From Arcobacter sp. CECT 8985 (GTDB taxonomy: Bacteria; Campylobacterota; Campylobacteria; Campylobacterales; Arcobacteraceae), in NCBI RefSeq assembly GCF_004116495.1, contig NZ_PDKC01000020.1, forward strand, positions 1-54,244: a DNA stretch of 54,244 bases, written 5' to 3'. A model generated the notes under the pieces. It was not told where the DNA came from. It did not search any database and saw only the letters and a list, made by a program, of their open reading frames with translations. Made by a program: the position numbers and the translations under genes. Below are positions 27,516-36,637 of the stretch, in pieces. How positions within the stretch are numbered: the stretch's first letter is position 1; each line of letters opens with the position of its first letter.

Positions 27516-28142
27516 TTAATTATAAATTAAAATTAATTTTTCTTGATTTACTTTTTTATTTTTTATATCAATATAACCTTTATCTTTGTAATTTCTAAGA
27601 ACTCTTGATAAAGTTTCTGGCGTTATATTCAACATTTGTGCAATTAAAACATTTTTTGTTTTAAAAAACTCTTCTTGATTCTCTACTATATACTTTGCAA
27701 CTCTTTCATGAGTATCTAAAACTAGTTGAGTGGAAATTATTCTTTCTAAATTTTTAATCTTTTTTATAAGTGAAGACTGTATTTTCATAATTAAATTTTC
27801 ATTTGAATAAATTATTTTTCTAAAGCTATCAAAATCAATTTTTAAAATCTCACACTCATTATAAGCTAATGCAGTTGCTGGATAAGGAATTTTTTCAAAA
27901 TTACTTAACTCTGCTATTAATTCATTATCATAAAAATATTTCATAACAATCTCTTTGCTGTTATTTGTACTTTTATATAATTTTACAACTCCTTTAACTA
28001 ATAAATGCAAATATTTTGATTCATCGCCTTCATAAAAGATTATATTATCTTTTGAATATTTAGTTGAAACTGCAATTTTTTCTATTTTCTTAATTGTTTT
28101 ATCATCTAAATCTTCAAATAGATATAATTCTTTTAAATTCAT
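27516..28142 (-). CDS. Crp/FNR-family regulator (first)
   Basis: A 208-residue regulator with a cNMP-binding-like beta barrel (about 20-110), a dimer helix (about 112-140) and a C-terminal helix-turn-helix. The recognition helix is 'TPETLSRVLRNYKDKGYI'. Its E-x-x-S-R pattern is the one FNR uses to read TTGA half-sites. There is only one Cys and no N-terminal FNR cluster motif, so it does not sense oxygen as FNR does. It lies between a TrpD-like gene (12 nt upstream) and moaA (65 nt downstream). A role in nitrate or nitrosative control is inferred from context. Confidence 0.85.
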   Translation of the reverse strand: MNLKELYLFEDLDDKTIKKIEKIAVSTKYSKDNIIFYEGDESKYLHLLVKGVVKLYKSTNNSKEIVMKYFYDNELIAELSNFEKIPYPATALAYNECEILKIDFDSFRKIIYSNENLIMKIQSSLIKKIKNLERIISTQLVLDTHERVAKYIVENQEEFFKTKNVLIAQMLNITPETLSRVLRNYKDKGYIDIKNKKVNQEKLILIYN

Positions 28143-28154
28143 TTTTTACCTTTT

Positions 28155-29072
28155 TTAATTTAATCTTTCCCATGCTTCACTTAAAGAATCAACTCTATTT
28201 GCAAATAATAAATATAAAGCAATATTAAACTTACTTAACTTTAATATCTCTTGACTAGGATTATTAATTATTTTTTTTGATTCTTCTATAGTAATATTTT
28301 CATACTCTTTATTATATTCAATTCCAAAATCACAAAGCCGAAAACTTTTTTCAATAATATTATCATCTTTTACTTGCCAATATTTCCCATCTGAAAACAC
28401 TTCTGGACTTCCTTCTGCTGCTTTTACAATAGTTATTTGTTTAAAATATTCACCAAAAATATCTATGTATTTTTGCACATATGGTTTATGAAAAGCAGTA
28501 GTTACAGCATATTCACTTTTAGCTACTCCTAAAAGTTTTTCAACTGTATTAAATACTGTTCTAAGTCCTAGTTCATGCCTTAAGTCAGTTAAATCACTCA
28601 AAGATTTCAAATATTCTTCTCTATCAAAAATATGTACATATTCATTTGTTTTTAACTCAGATGCTAAATCTTTTGCGCACATACCAATTTTTGCTGGTTG
28701 TAATTTATCTGTTGAAATTACTAAATTTAATTTTTCTATATCACTATTTTTTTTATAAAAATCTTTTAATATTTCCTCATATAGTGGGAATAAAAATGGA
28801 TTTCTCACTCGGCCATCAAAAGAGTAGCCAAGTTCAATTGAATTTTTTATTTCATAAAATTTCATCATGTTTTTTAGTGCTTTTACACATGCTTTTAATT
28901 CATCATTTGTTTCAAGCTTTACTCTAAAACCTATTAGAAATGCTCCTATTTGTGCATCAGTAACTTCTCTATTAAGTATTTTTGTTATTGCATCCATAGT
29001 CTCATTTTCTAATAATTCACGATTTCCTTTAACACCCGTGCCTACTGCTTTTATATACTTTTTAAAACTCAT
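28155..29072 (-). CDS. anthranilate phosphoribosyltransferase-like protein (TrpD2/YbiB type)
   Basis: A 305-residue member of the glycosyltransferase family 3/TrpD fold. The N-terminal 'DAQIGAFLIGFRVKLET' is the family helical domain. The canonical phosphoribosyl-binding GTGGD loop of true TrpD is absent; the equivalent region reads 'YSFDGRVRNPFLFPLYEEIL', as in YbiB/TrpD2 proteins, which bind nucleic acid rather than make tryptophan. It starts the operon with the first Crp-like regulator. Its exact role is unknown. Confidence 0.75.
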   Translation of the reverse strand: MSFKKYIKAVGTGVKGNRELLENETMDAITKILNREVTDAQIGAFLIGFRVKLETNDELKACVKALKNMMKFYEIKNSIELGYSFDGRVRNPFLFPLYEEILKDFYKKNSDIEKLNLVISTDKLQPAKIGMCAKDLASELKTNEYVHIFDREEYLKSLSDLTDLRHELGLRTVFNTVEKLLGVAKSEYAVTTAFHKPYVQKYIDIFGEYFKQITIVKAAEGSPEVFSDGKYWQVKDDNIIEKSFRLCDFGIEYNKEYENITIEESKKIINNPSQEILKLSKFNIALYLLFANRVDSLSEAWERLN

Positions 29073-29172
29073 TTTTAAGCCTTTTTTAATATAAAATATT
29101 AATCATTTAATTTAATTTTATAAAAGGATAATATAGAATTGCTTAAATGAAACATGGGAATGGGGTTTACAT

Positions 29173-29838
29173 TTGAATTTACAAGAAACTATAAAAACAA
29201 TCGATTTTTTTAAAAATTTATCAAAGGAACATATAGAAGTTTTATCTGATTTTTCAAGTATTACATCATATAAAAAGAATTCAATTTTATATTATGAAAG
29301 TGAAGAAAACAATAAACTTATATTTTTAGTAGATGGATTAATAAAAATATATAAAGTAGATAAATTTGGCAATGAAATTTTTTTATATCACATATATAAA
29401 AATAACATGATTTCAGAACTTTCAACAATGAATACCTCAAAAATTCATTGTTTTTCAAATGCAGAGTTTGTACAAGATTCAAAAATATTATCTATTGATT
29501 ATGAAAGATTCAAGACAAATTTTTTAGATAAAAATATATTAACTTCGGAATTAATTGAAGTATTGTTAAACAAAAGTCAACAGTTCCAATGTATTATAAA
29601 TAGAGAACTTGTATTTGATGCAACAGCAAAAGTAGCATTTATGATTAAACAAGATTTAGAAATGTTTAATAAATTAAAAAGACAAGAAGTATCTTTTATG
29701 TTACATATTCAACCTGAAACTTTATCAAGAGTTTTAAAAAGATTAGTAAGAAATAACATAATAAAAATTGAGACTTCTGAAGTTAGTATTTTAGATCATG
29801 ATGCATTGACATCGATATTTAAAGGTATTGGGGTATGA
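29173..29838 (+). CDS. Crp/FNR-family regulator (second)
   Basis: A 221-residue paralogue of the regulator at 27516 with the same order: beta barrel, dimer helix, C-terminal helix-turn-helix with 'QPETLSRVLKRLVRNNII'. The E-x-x-S-R recognition residues are kept. The two Cys (about 97 and 138) are not in an FNR cluster arrangement. The start is TTG at 29173 after GGGGTTTACA; no ATG lies near. It overlaps the PilJ-domain gene by 4 nt (ATGA), so sensor and regulator are coupled. It probably controls nitrate-related genes such as nap. Confidence 0.83.
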   Translation: MNLQETIKTIDFFKNLSKEHIEVLSDFSSITSYKKNSILYYESEENNKLIFLVDGLIKIYKVDKFGNEIFLYHIYKNNMISELSTMNTSKIHCFSNAEFVQDSKILSIDYERFKTNFLDKNILTSELIEVLLNKSQQFQCIINRELVFDATAKVAFMIKQDLEMFNKLKRQEVSFMLHIQPETLSRVLKRLVRNNIIKIETSEVSILDHDALTSIFKGIGV

Positions 29839-30824
29839 AAAAAACACAAACAATAAGTAGTAAAATTAAAACTATTGGTTTAATTTTTATAATTTTAATA
29901 ATAAGTGTAATTGGAACTACTATTTATTTAAATGCAAAAAATGAAAAAGATGCATTGATTATAAATATTGCAGGTAAGCAAAGAATGCTTACACAAAGAA
30001 TTTCTAAAAATGTATTTTATTTATATCACAACAATAATAAAAGCTTTGTTGAGTTAAATAATGCAGCGCAAGAGTTTATATACAATTTAAACTCTTTAAA
30101 AAATGGTAACAAATTAATTGGAATAAATAAAGCACCAACAAATGATATTTCAAAACAAATATCAAAAGTTGAGATATTATGGAGTAATTTTTATAATAAT
30201 ATTAATACTTTTAAAAATCTTATACAAATAAGAGATACAAATGACAAAAAAAATGAAAAAATATTAAAAAGTATAGTAGAAAATATTTATGAAACTAATA
30301 ATACTTTATTAACACAAGTAGATAAAATTGTTAGTTTATATACTGCTTATTCTGAGAAAAAGACTAACTATATAAAATACTTCCAATATTTCTTTGCAAT
30401 CATAATTATATTATTGATTGTGTATAGTTATACACAATTAAAATCAATGGAACAAAATGCAAAAAAATTTCTTGAAATTACTAAAAAAATTAAAGATGGA
30501 GAAATTACAGAACCAATTGAATTGATAGAATTTGACGCAGAAGAAGAGATTGTAGAAGCAACTTCATCAATTAATTGTTTTATAAATAAAATTAATTCTG
30601 CAATGCAGTATTCAAATAATGCATCTAAAAAATTAGAAGACTTAACAAATGAATTTGATGAAATTTTAGATGAGATAAAAGACTCAAATGATTTATCAAA
30701 TCAATTATTTAAAAGTGAAGATATGGTTATAGAATCCCAAGAAAACTTACTAACATTCACTCATAAACTAGAAGAATTAAAAAAAGAGTTAAACTCTCTT
30801 AGTCAAAACTGCAAAAGTAAATAA
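29835..30824 (+). CDS. membrane protein with PilJ/NarX-type sensor domain and no output domain
   Basis: A 329-residue protein with membrane helices at about 12-32 and 182-200 and a helical periplasmic domain between. 'INIAGKQRMLTQRISKNVF' (about 44-62) is the P-box seen in NarX and PilJ-type nitrate sensors, with the conserved Gly and Arg of the nitrate site. The cytoplasmic part (about 200-329) has a HAMP-like stretch and a coiled coil, then ends. It has no kinase, methyl-accepting or cyclase domain. It is coupled to the preceding Crp-like gene. The likely job is to pass a nitrate signal to a partner protein. Confidence 0.83.
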   Translation: MKKTQTISSKIKTIGLIFIILIISVIGTTIYLNAKNEKDALIINIAGKQRMLTQRISKNVFYLYHNNNKSFVELNNAAQEFIYNLNSLKNGNKLIGINKAPTNDISKQISKVEILWSNFYNNINTFKNLIQIRDTNDKKNEKILKSIVENIYETNNTLLTQVDKIVSLYTAYSEKKTNYIKYFQYFFAIIIILLIVYSYTQLKSMEQNAKKFLEITKKIKDGEITEPIELIEFDAEEEIVEATSSINCFINKINSAMQYSNNASKKLEDLTNEFDEILDEIKDSNDLSNQLFKSEDMVIESQENLLTFTHKLEELKKELNSLSQNCKSK

Positions 30825-30825
30825 T

Positions 30826-31434
30826 TTATTTTTTTAAGCTTTTGAAGTAGTTTTGAGCCTTTTGTCTCAAAAGGCTCATTCTTTTTTCTCCTTTTGGCAA
30901 AGATTGTCTTAAAGTTTTCATACTAATCAAAAATTCATTTATGTTATTTGGTAAAAGATCTTTTATATATTTTTTAAGCTCTTTTGTAACTGCAGGTGAA
31001 TTTCCATTTGTAGCTATAGATACGGTCAAATCACCATCTTTAATTATAGAAGGGAAAATAAAATCACTATACTCTTTAAAATCTACAAAATTACACAATA
31101 TTTTTCTGTTTTTTATTGATTGATAAATTTTTTCTTGTATTTTCAAATCATTAATTGCAACAATTAAAATATCAAATCCATTTAAATCTTTATAATTGTA
31201 ATTATGTTGTAAATATGTTAACATATAATCATCAACTAAGGTATTGAGATCTTTGGTAATCTCTTTTGAGATAATTGTTATGTTTTTTGAAAACTGTAAT
31301 AGACAAAGGACCTTTCTATGAGCAACTTCCCCTCCTCCTAAAACCAGTATTTTTTTATTTTCTAAATTTAATAGTGTAGGTAAATAGTTCAACTTAAACC
31401 TTTTAAAGTTTTTCTTATTGTACTTTTTTTTCAT
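30826..31434 (-). CDS. precorrin-2 dehydrogenase / sirohydrochlorin ferrochelatase (CysG N-terminal / Met8 type)
   Basis: 202 residues with the NAD-binding loop 'KILVLGGGEVAHRKVLCLL' (about 29-47), 'DILIVAINDLKIQEKIY', 'LCNFVDFKEYSDFIFPS' with the catalytic Asp, and 'VSIATNGNSPAVTKELKKYI'. It makes siroheme from precorrin-2, needed for sulfite or assimilatory nitrite reductase and for heme d1-type routes. It lacks the CysG methyltransferase half. The ATG has no evident Shine-Dalgarno, but no other start is available before the conserved core. It is divergent from napA. Confidence 0.9.
   Translation of the reverse strand: MKKKYNKKNFKRFKLNYLPTLLNLENKKILVLGGGEVAHRKVLCLLQFSKNITIISKEITKDLNTLVDDYMLTYLQHNYNYKDLNGFDILIVAINDLKIQEKIYQSIKNRKILCNFVDFKEYSDFIFPSIIKDGDLTVSIATNGNSPAVTKELKKYIKDLLPNNINEFLISMKTLRQSLPKGEKRMSLLRQKAQNYFKSLKK
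30854..30878 (+). terminator. terminator for the PilJ-domain gene, embedded in the opposite gene
   Basis: TGAGCCTTTTG, loop TCT, CAAAAGGCTCA: an 11-bp perfect stem followed by TTCTTTTTTC. It lies 30 nt past the plus-strand stop but inside the last codons of the minus-strand siroheme gene. Confidence 0.7.
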
Positions 31435-31495
31435 TTAAAAAGTATTTGTAGGATTCAAAGAGGACAATAATTATCTTAATTTAAACTTATAAAAT

Positions 31496-31537
31496 TTGAC
31501 TAAGGTCAATAATTATAGTTTTAATAAGTGATACAAT
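31496..31537 (+). promoter_or_regulatory. nap promoter with FNR/NnrR-like palindrome
   Basis: TTGAC-TAAG-GTCAA (31496-31509) is a perfect palindrome of Crp/FNR type. TACAAT at 31532-31537, preceded by TGA, is the -10 box and predicts a start near 31544. The palindrome centre is then at -41.5, the class II activator position. Confidence 0.75.
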
Positions 31538-31566
31538 TGTTATGAAACAAATTTAAAGGAGATAAT

Positions 31567-34368
31567 ATGTCGCTTTCAAGAAGAGATTTTCTTAAAAGTT
31601 CGGCCGCAGCTTCAGCAGCAGCAGCTGTTGGGATGAATATGCCAACACAATTAAAAGCAGCAGCTAATAAGCTAGAGGGTGACTGGAGATGGGACAAAGC
31701 AGCTTGTCGTTTCTGTGGTACTGGATGTGGAATTATGATTGCAACAAAACAAGGTAAAATTGTTGCAGTAAAAGGTGATCCAGCAGCACCAGTAAACAGA
31801 GGACTTAACTGTATTAAAGGTTATTTCAACGCAAAAATAATGTATGGTGCAGATAGATTAAAACAACCATTATTAAGAGTAAATGCAAAAGGTGAATTTG
31901 ATAAAAATGGTAAATTTGCACCTGTTTCTTGGAAAAGAGCATTTGATGAGATGGAAGTTCATATCAAAAAAGCGCTAAAAGAATCAGGACCTGAGGGTGT
32001 AGCTAACTTCGCATCTGGACAATATACAGTGATGGAAGGTTATGCAGCACAAAAAATGATGAAAGCAGGTTTTAGAAGTAATGCAATTGATCCAAATGCA
32101 AGACACTGTATGGCCTCAGCTGTTGTAGGTTTTTATCAAACATTTGGTATTGATGAACCAAGTGGATGTTATGATGATATTGAGCTTACAGATACAGTTG
32201 TAACTTGGGGTTCAAATATGGCAGAAATGCACCCAATTTTATGGTCAAGGGTAACTGATAGAAAATTGTCTGATCCTAAAAATGTTAAAGTAATCAATCT
32301 TTCAACATACAGACACAGAACTTCAGATTTAGCAGACATAGAAATTATCTTCAAACCAAATTCAGATTTGGCTTTATGGAACTATATTGCAAGAGAGATT
32401 GTATATAATCATCCAGAAGCAATTGATTGGGATTTTGTAAAAGAACATATTGTATTTGCTGCAAGTCCAGTAAATATGGGTTATGGTATGAGAAGATCTG
32501 ACGAAAAATCAATCGTTGATGGTAAATATACAGATAAAGAAATGGAAACTATCAAAAAAGAGATGAAAAAAGTAGTTTCTGAAGATGAAGCTCCAGCATT
32601 AGCAGCATATGGATATAAAGCTGGTGATGTTATGGTTAATAAACCAGCAGGACTTAAACACTGGGAAATCTCTTTTGAAGAGTATAAAAAATTCTTAGAG
32701 CCATATGATGCTGATTATGTAACAAAAGTATCAAAAGGGAATCCTGATGAATCTGATGAAACATTTAAGAAAAAAATTAAAGAATTAGCAGATTTATATA
32801 TTGAAAAAAATAGAAAAGTAGTTTCATTTTGGACTATGGGTATGAACCAACACACAAGAGGAACTTGGGTAAATACTTTATCATATAATGTTCACTTTTT
32901 ACTAAATAAACAAGCAAAACCAGGTTCAGGTGCATTCTCACTTACAGGACAACCAAGTGCTTGTGGTACTGCAAGAGAAGTTGGAACATTCTGCCATAGA
33001 TTACCAGCAGATCTAATGGTAAAAGTAAAAAAACATAGAGATATTTGTGAAAAAGCATGGCAAATTCCAAGTGAAACTTTAAATCCAGTTGGAAATCAAC
33101 ACATTATGAAAATTCATAGAGATATTGAAGATGGTCTTGTTAAATTTGCATGGATTAGTGTATGTAACCCATACCAAGATAGTGCAAGTGCAAGTCACTG
33201 GATAAAAGCAGCTAGACAAATGGATAACTTTATAGTTTGTTCAGATGGATATCCTGGAATTTCTGCAAAAGTATCAGATTTAATTTTACCAACTGCTATG
33301 ATTTATGAAAAATGGGGAGCATATGGTAATGCAGAAAGAAGAACTCAACACTGGAGACAACAAGTATTACCAGTTGGTGATTCAATGTCAGATACTTGGC
33401 AATGGGTTGAATTATCAAAAAGATTTACAGTAAAAGATTTATGGGGTGAATATACTCTAAGAAATGGTAAAAAATTACCAGATGTAATAGCAAAAGCTAA
33501 AGCAATGGGTTATGATGAAAATACATCAATGTATGATATCTTATTTGCAAATGAAAAAGCTAGATCTTATAAATTAGATGAAAATGATCCAATTCAAAAA
33601 GGTTTTGATAACTCTGAAGGATATGGAGATAGCAGAAATGTTGTAGGTAGTGACGGTGAAGTATTTAAAGGTTATGGATTCTTTATTCAAAAATATCTTT
33701 TTGAAGAGTATGCAGACTTCGGTAGAGGACATGGTCACGATTTAGCAGATTTTGATACTTATCATAGAGTTAGAGGGTTAAAATGGCCAGTTGTTGATGG
33801 TAAAGAAACAGCATGGAGATTTAATACAACATACGATCCATATGCTAAAAAAGCAAGTCCAAATAGTGATTTTGCATTTTATGGTAAAATAGCTAAAGCA
33901 CTTCCTCAAGGTAACTTAAAAGGAATTACTAATAAAACTAAAAAACCATTAAAAAATAAAGCAAAAATCTTCGCTAGACCATATATGGATGCACCTGAAA
34001 TGCCAGATGAAACTTATCCAGTTTGGTTATGTACAGGTAGAGTACTTGAGCACTGGCATAGTGGAACAATGACTATGAGAGTTCCTGAACTTTATAGAGC
34101 AGTTCCAGAAGCATTATGTTATATGCATCCAGAAGATGCAAAAAAATATGATGTAAAACAAGGTGAATTGGCTTGGGTTGAAAGTAGAAGAGGAAAAGTT
34201 AAAGCAAGAGTTGAAACAAGAGGTAGAAATAGACCTTCAAGAGGTTTAGTATTTGTACCATGGTTTGATGAAAAAGTATTTATCAACAAAGTTTGTTTAG
34301 ATGCAACTTGTCCTATGTCAAAACAAACAGACTTTAAAAAATGTGCGGTTAAAATTTATAAAGCTTAA
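31567..34368 (+). CDS. napA: periplasmic nitrate reductase catalytic subunit
   Basis: NapA reduces nitrate to nitrite in the periplasm using a Mo-bis-MGD cofactor and one 4Fe-4S cluster. The N-terminus has a twin-arginine signal, '[19 protein letters not shown]'. The cluster motif is 'CRFCGTGC' (about 47-54) with the fourth Cys in 'LNCIKGYF'. The Mo-ligand Cys is in '[12 protein letters not shown]' (about 180). The length of 933 is the long form of Campylobacterota. The Shine-Dalgarno AAAGGAGATAAT is strong. First gene of napAGHBFLD. Confidence 0.98.
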   Translation: MSLSRRDFLKSSAAASAAAAVGMNMPTQLKAAANKLEGDWRWDKAACRFCGTGCGIMIATKQGKIVAVKGDPAAPVNRGLNCIKGYFNAKIMYGADRLKQPLLRVNAKGEFDKNGKFAPVSWKRAFDEMEVHIKKALKESGPEGVANFASGQYTVMEGYAAQKMMKAGFRSNAIDPNARHCMASAVVGFYQTFGIDEPSGCYDDIELTDTVVTWGSNMAEMHPILWSRVTDRKLSDPKNVKVINLSTYRHRTSDLADIEIIFKPNSDLALWNYIAREIVYNHPEAIDWDFVKEHIVFAASPVNMGYGMRRSDEKSIVDGKYTDKEMETIKKEMKKVVSEDEAPALAAYGYKAGDVMVNKPAGLKHWEISFEEYKKFLEPYDADYVTKVSKGNPDESDETFKKKIKELADLYIEKNRKVVSFWTMGMNQHTRGTWVNTLSYNVHFLLNKQAKPGSGAFSLTGQPSACGTAREVGTFCHRLPADLMVKVKKHRDICEKAWQIPSETLNPVGNQHIMKIHRDIEDGLVKFAWISVCNPYQDSASASHWIKAARQMDNFIVCSDGYPGISAKVSDLILPTAMIYEKWGAYGNAERRTQHWRQQVLPVGDSMSDTWQWVELSKRFTVKDLWGEYTLRNGKKLPDVIAKAKAMGYDENTSMYDILFANEKARSYKLDENDPIQKGFDNSEGYGDSRNVVGSDGEVFKGYGFFIQKYLFEEYADFGRGHGHDLADFDTYHRVRGLKWPVVDGKETAWRFNTTYDPYAKKASPNSDFAFYGKIAKALPQGNLKGITNKTKKPLKNKAKIFARPYMDAPEMPDETYPVWLCTGRVLEHWHSGTMTMRVPELYRAVPEALCYMHPEDAKKYDVKQGELAWVESRRGKVKARVETRGRNRPSRGLVFVPWFDEKVFINKVCLDATCPMSKQTDFKKCAVKIYKA

Positions 34369-34382
34369 ATTTTAAATATTTT

Positions 34383-35183
34383 ATGAACAATAAAAAAGAT
34401 CAAAAAATGAATAGAAGAGAATTCTTTTTAACAGGTGCGAGAGCTTTAGGGCTTACAGCACTTGGTGGACTTATTTGGAGTGCATATGTAGATGAAGTTA
34501 CAGCTTCATCATTACTTCTTAGACCACCAGGAGCACTTGAAGAAAATGAGTTTTTAAAATCATGTATTAAATGTGGAATGTGTGTTGAAGCATGTCCATA
34601 TGATACATTAAAATTAGCAAAACCAGGAGATAATAAACCTTTAGGAACTCCATATTTTGTTCCTAGAGATATTCCATGTTATATGTGTCCTGATATTCCA
34701 TGTGTACCTGTTTGTCCAACAGATGCATTAGATGAAAAAAAAGTAACAACAAATAATAAACTTGATATTGAAAAAGCTTCAATGGGAGTTGCAGTTGTAG
34801 ACCAAAGTAGCTGTATTGCATTTTGGGGTATTCAATGTGATGCTTGTTATAGAGCATGTCCTTTATTAGGAGAAGCAATTACAATTGAATATACAAAAAA
34901 TGAAAGAACAGGAAAACATGCATTTTTAAAACCAGTAGTTCATACAGATGTTTGTACTGGTTGTGGATTATGTGAAAAAGCCTGTGTTACAAAAAAAGCA
35001 GCTATTTTTGTTCTTCCAAAAGAAGTTGCATTAGGAAAAGCTGGAGATTATTACATCAAAGGTTGGGATAAAAATGATGAAAAAAGATTGCAAAAAGCAA
35101 CAAACAAAATAAATAAAACAAAAATTAGTGAGAGAAAAGCAGTAGATTCACTAAACGATATGGGAGGTCTTTTAGATGATTAA
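34383..35183 (+). CDS. napG: NapG, ferredoxin-type quinol dehydrogenase subunit
   Basis: A 266-residue periplasmic-side iron-sulfur protein that with NapH passes electrons from menaquinol towards NapA. It has a twin-arginine signal 'NRREFFLTGARALGL' and four 4Fe-4S motifs: 'CIKCGMCVEACP', 'CYMCPDIPCVPVCP', 'CDACYRACP' (with an upstream Cys) and 'CTGCGLCEKAC'. The ATG at 34383 lacks a clear Shine-Dalgarno; an ATG at 34410 directly before the RR motif is an alternative. It overlaps napH by 8 nt. Confidence 0.95.
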   Translation: MNNKKDQKMNRREFFLTGARALGLTALGGLIWSAYVDEVTASSLLLRPPGALEENEFLKSCIKCGMCVEACPYDTLKLAKPGDNKPLGTPYFVPRDIPCYMCPDIPCVPVCPTDALDEKKVTTNNKLDIEKASMGVAVVDQSSCIAFWGIQCDACYRACPLLGEAITIEYTKNERTGKHAFLKPVVHTDVCTGCGLCEKACVTKKAAIFVLPKEVALGKAGDYYIKGWDKNDEKRLQKATNKINKTKISERKAVDSLNDMGGLLDD

Positions 35184-35988
35184 TTTAATTTCTAAACATA
35201 GATTTCTTATAGCAAGAAGAGTTAGTCAAATCACTATAATGTTTTTATATTTTGCAGCAAATGCTTGGGGATTTAATTTCCTAATGGGAAATCTTAGTTC
35301 ATCAAAAATATTAAATACAATTCCTTTAAGTGATCCATATGCAGTTCTTCAAATGCTTGCAGCTGGTGCAGTAATTGCAACAGATGTAATCGGTGGAGTT
35401 ATTATAATTGTTCTATTTTATATGCTAATTGGAGGTAGAGCTTTTTGTTCTTGGGTATGTCCTGTTAATATGATTACTGATTTAAGTAATTATATTAGAA
35501 GAAAATTTGGATTTAACAAAATACAAAAAAGACAACCAGCAAGTAGAAATATAAGATATTACGTGTTAGTGCTTAGTTTAATAATTTCATTTTTTATGGG
35601 ATATGCAGCATTTGAGTTTATCTCACCAGTTGCTATGATTCAAAGAGGAATTATTTTTGGATTAGGCTTTGGTTGGGCTGCTATTTTAATTATATTTTTA
35701 TTTGATCTTTTTGTTTTAAAAAATGGGTGGTGTGGACATATCTGTCCTATTGGTGGATTTTATTCACTTATTGGAAGATTTAGTCTTTTAAGAGTACATC
35801 ATGAGCATGAAAATTGTACTGCTTGTATGAAATGTAAAGAGGTTTGTCCTGAATCACAAGTACTTTTTATGGTAACAAAAAACTCTATTCCTGTTACATC
35901 AGGAGAGTGTACAAATTGCGGAAGATGTGTTGAAGTTTGTGAAGACGAAGCACTTAACTTTTCGATAAAAAATTTTAAAAGGAAATAA
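35176..35988 (+). CDS. napH: NapH, membrane quinol dehydrogenase subunit
   Basis: A 270-residue inner-membrane protein with four membrane helices. The paired 'CSWVCPVN' and 'CGHICPIGG' motifs of NapH follow helices two and four. Two cytoplasmic 4Fe-4S sites are near the C-terminus, 'CTACMKCKEVCP' and 'CTNCGRCVEVC'. It oxidises menaquinol and passes electrons to NapG. It follows napG with an 8-nt overlap. Confidence 0.96.
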   Translation: MINLISKHRFLIARRVSQITIMFLYFAANAWGFNFLMGNLSSSKILNTIPLSDPYAVLQMLAAGAVIATDVIGGVIIIVLFYMLIGGRAFCSWVCPVNMITDLSNYIRRKFGFNKIQKRQPASRNIRYYVLVLSLIISFFMGYAAFEFISPVAMIQRGIIFGLGFGWAAILIIFLFDLFVLKNGWCGHICPIGGFYSLIGRFSLLRVHHEHENCTACMKCKEVCPESQVLFMVTKNSIPVTSGECTNCGRCVEVCEDEALNFSIKNFKRK

Positions 35989-35989
35989 A

Positions 35990-36595
35990 ATGAAGTTAAC
36001 TAGTATAACTTTAGGTATTGCTACAGCTGCTGCTATATTTATTGCAGGATGTGCAACTAGCCAAAAAACTATCAGTGAAGAATCATTAGGTTTAAGAAAA
36101 ACTGATTTATATACAGAACAATCAACTGTTGCAAGTAAAACTATGTATAAACAAGCAACTCCAGGAACAAGTGAAAGAATTGAGAGATCATATGAAAATG
36201 CTCCTCCAATGATTCCACATAGCGTTGAAGGTATGTTACCAATTACAATTAATAATAATAGTTGTACACAATGCCATTTACCAGGAATTGCTGAGTCTAT
36301 GAATGCAACTCCAATTCCTAAAACACACTTTACTAATTATAGACCAGATACAAAACTGGATAAAAAAGGTGATATTATAAAAGATGGTAAAATTGTAAAA
36401 AATACTACTGATCTTAAATTAGCAAAAGAGAAAAAATTAGCTACACTATCTGGAGCAAGATTTAATTGTAGTCAATGCCATGCTCCTCAATCAGAAGGTC
36501 AATTAGTTAAAAATAATTTTAAACCAGATTTTAGAGAAGCAGGAAGTAAAAACTCATCTCATCTATTTAAAGATATGGACGAAGGTGTTAAATAA
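35990..36595 (+). CDS. napB: NapB, diheme c-type cytochrome subunit
   Basis: A 201-residue cytochrome with two CXXCH sites, 'NNSCTQCHLPG' (about 93-103) and 'RFNCSQCHAPQ' (about 158-168), plus distal His in 'IPHSVEG' and 'TKTHFTNYR'-like 'KTHFTNY'. It transfers electrons to NapA. The signal sequence ends 'FIAGCATSQ', which reads as a lipobox with Cys at about 21. NapB may thus be a membrane-anchored lipoprotein rather than free. It starts 1 nt after napH. Confidence 0.95.
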   Translation: MKLTSITLGIATAAAIFIAGCATSQKTISEESLGLRKTDLYTEQSTVASKTMYKQATPGTSERIERSYENAPPMIPHSVEGMLPITINNNSCTQCHLPGIAESMNATPIPKTHFTNYRPDTKLDKKGDIIKDGKIVKNTTDLKLAKEKKLATLSGARFNCSQCHAPQSEGQLVKNNFKPDFREAGSKNSSHLFKDMDEGVK

Positions 36596-36597
36596 TT

Positions 36598-36623
36598 AAA
36601 ATAGAAGATTTTTCTTCTATTTT
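36598..36623 (+). other. hairpin between napB and napF
   Basis: AAAATAGAAGA, loop TTTT, TCTTCTATTTT: a perfect 11-bp stem in the only sizeable gap (42 nt) within the nap operon. The U-run is just four bases and part of the stem. It could be a partial terminator or an mRNA end-protector that lowers expression of the distal genes. Confidence 0.6.
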
Positions 36624-36637
36624 AAAAGGATCTATTA

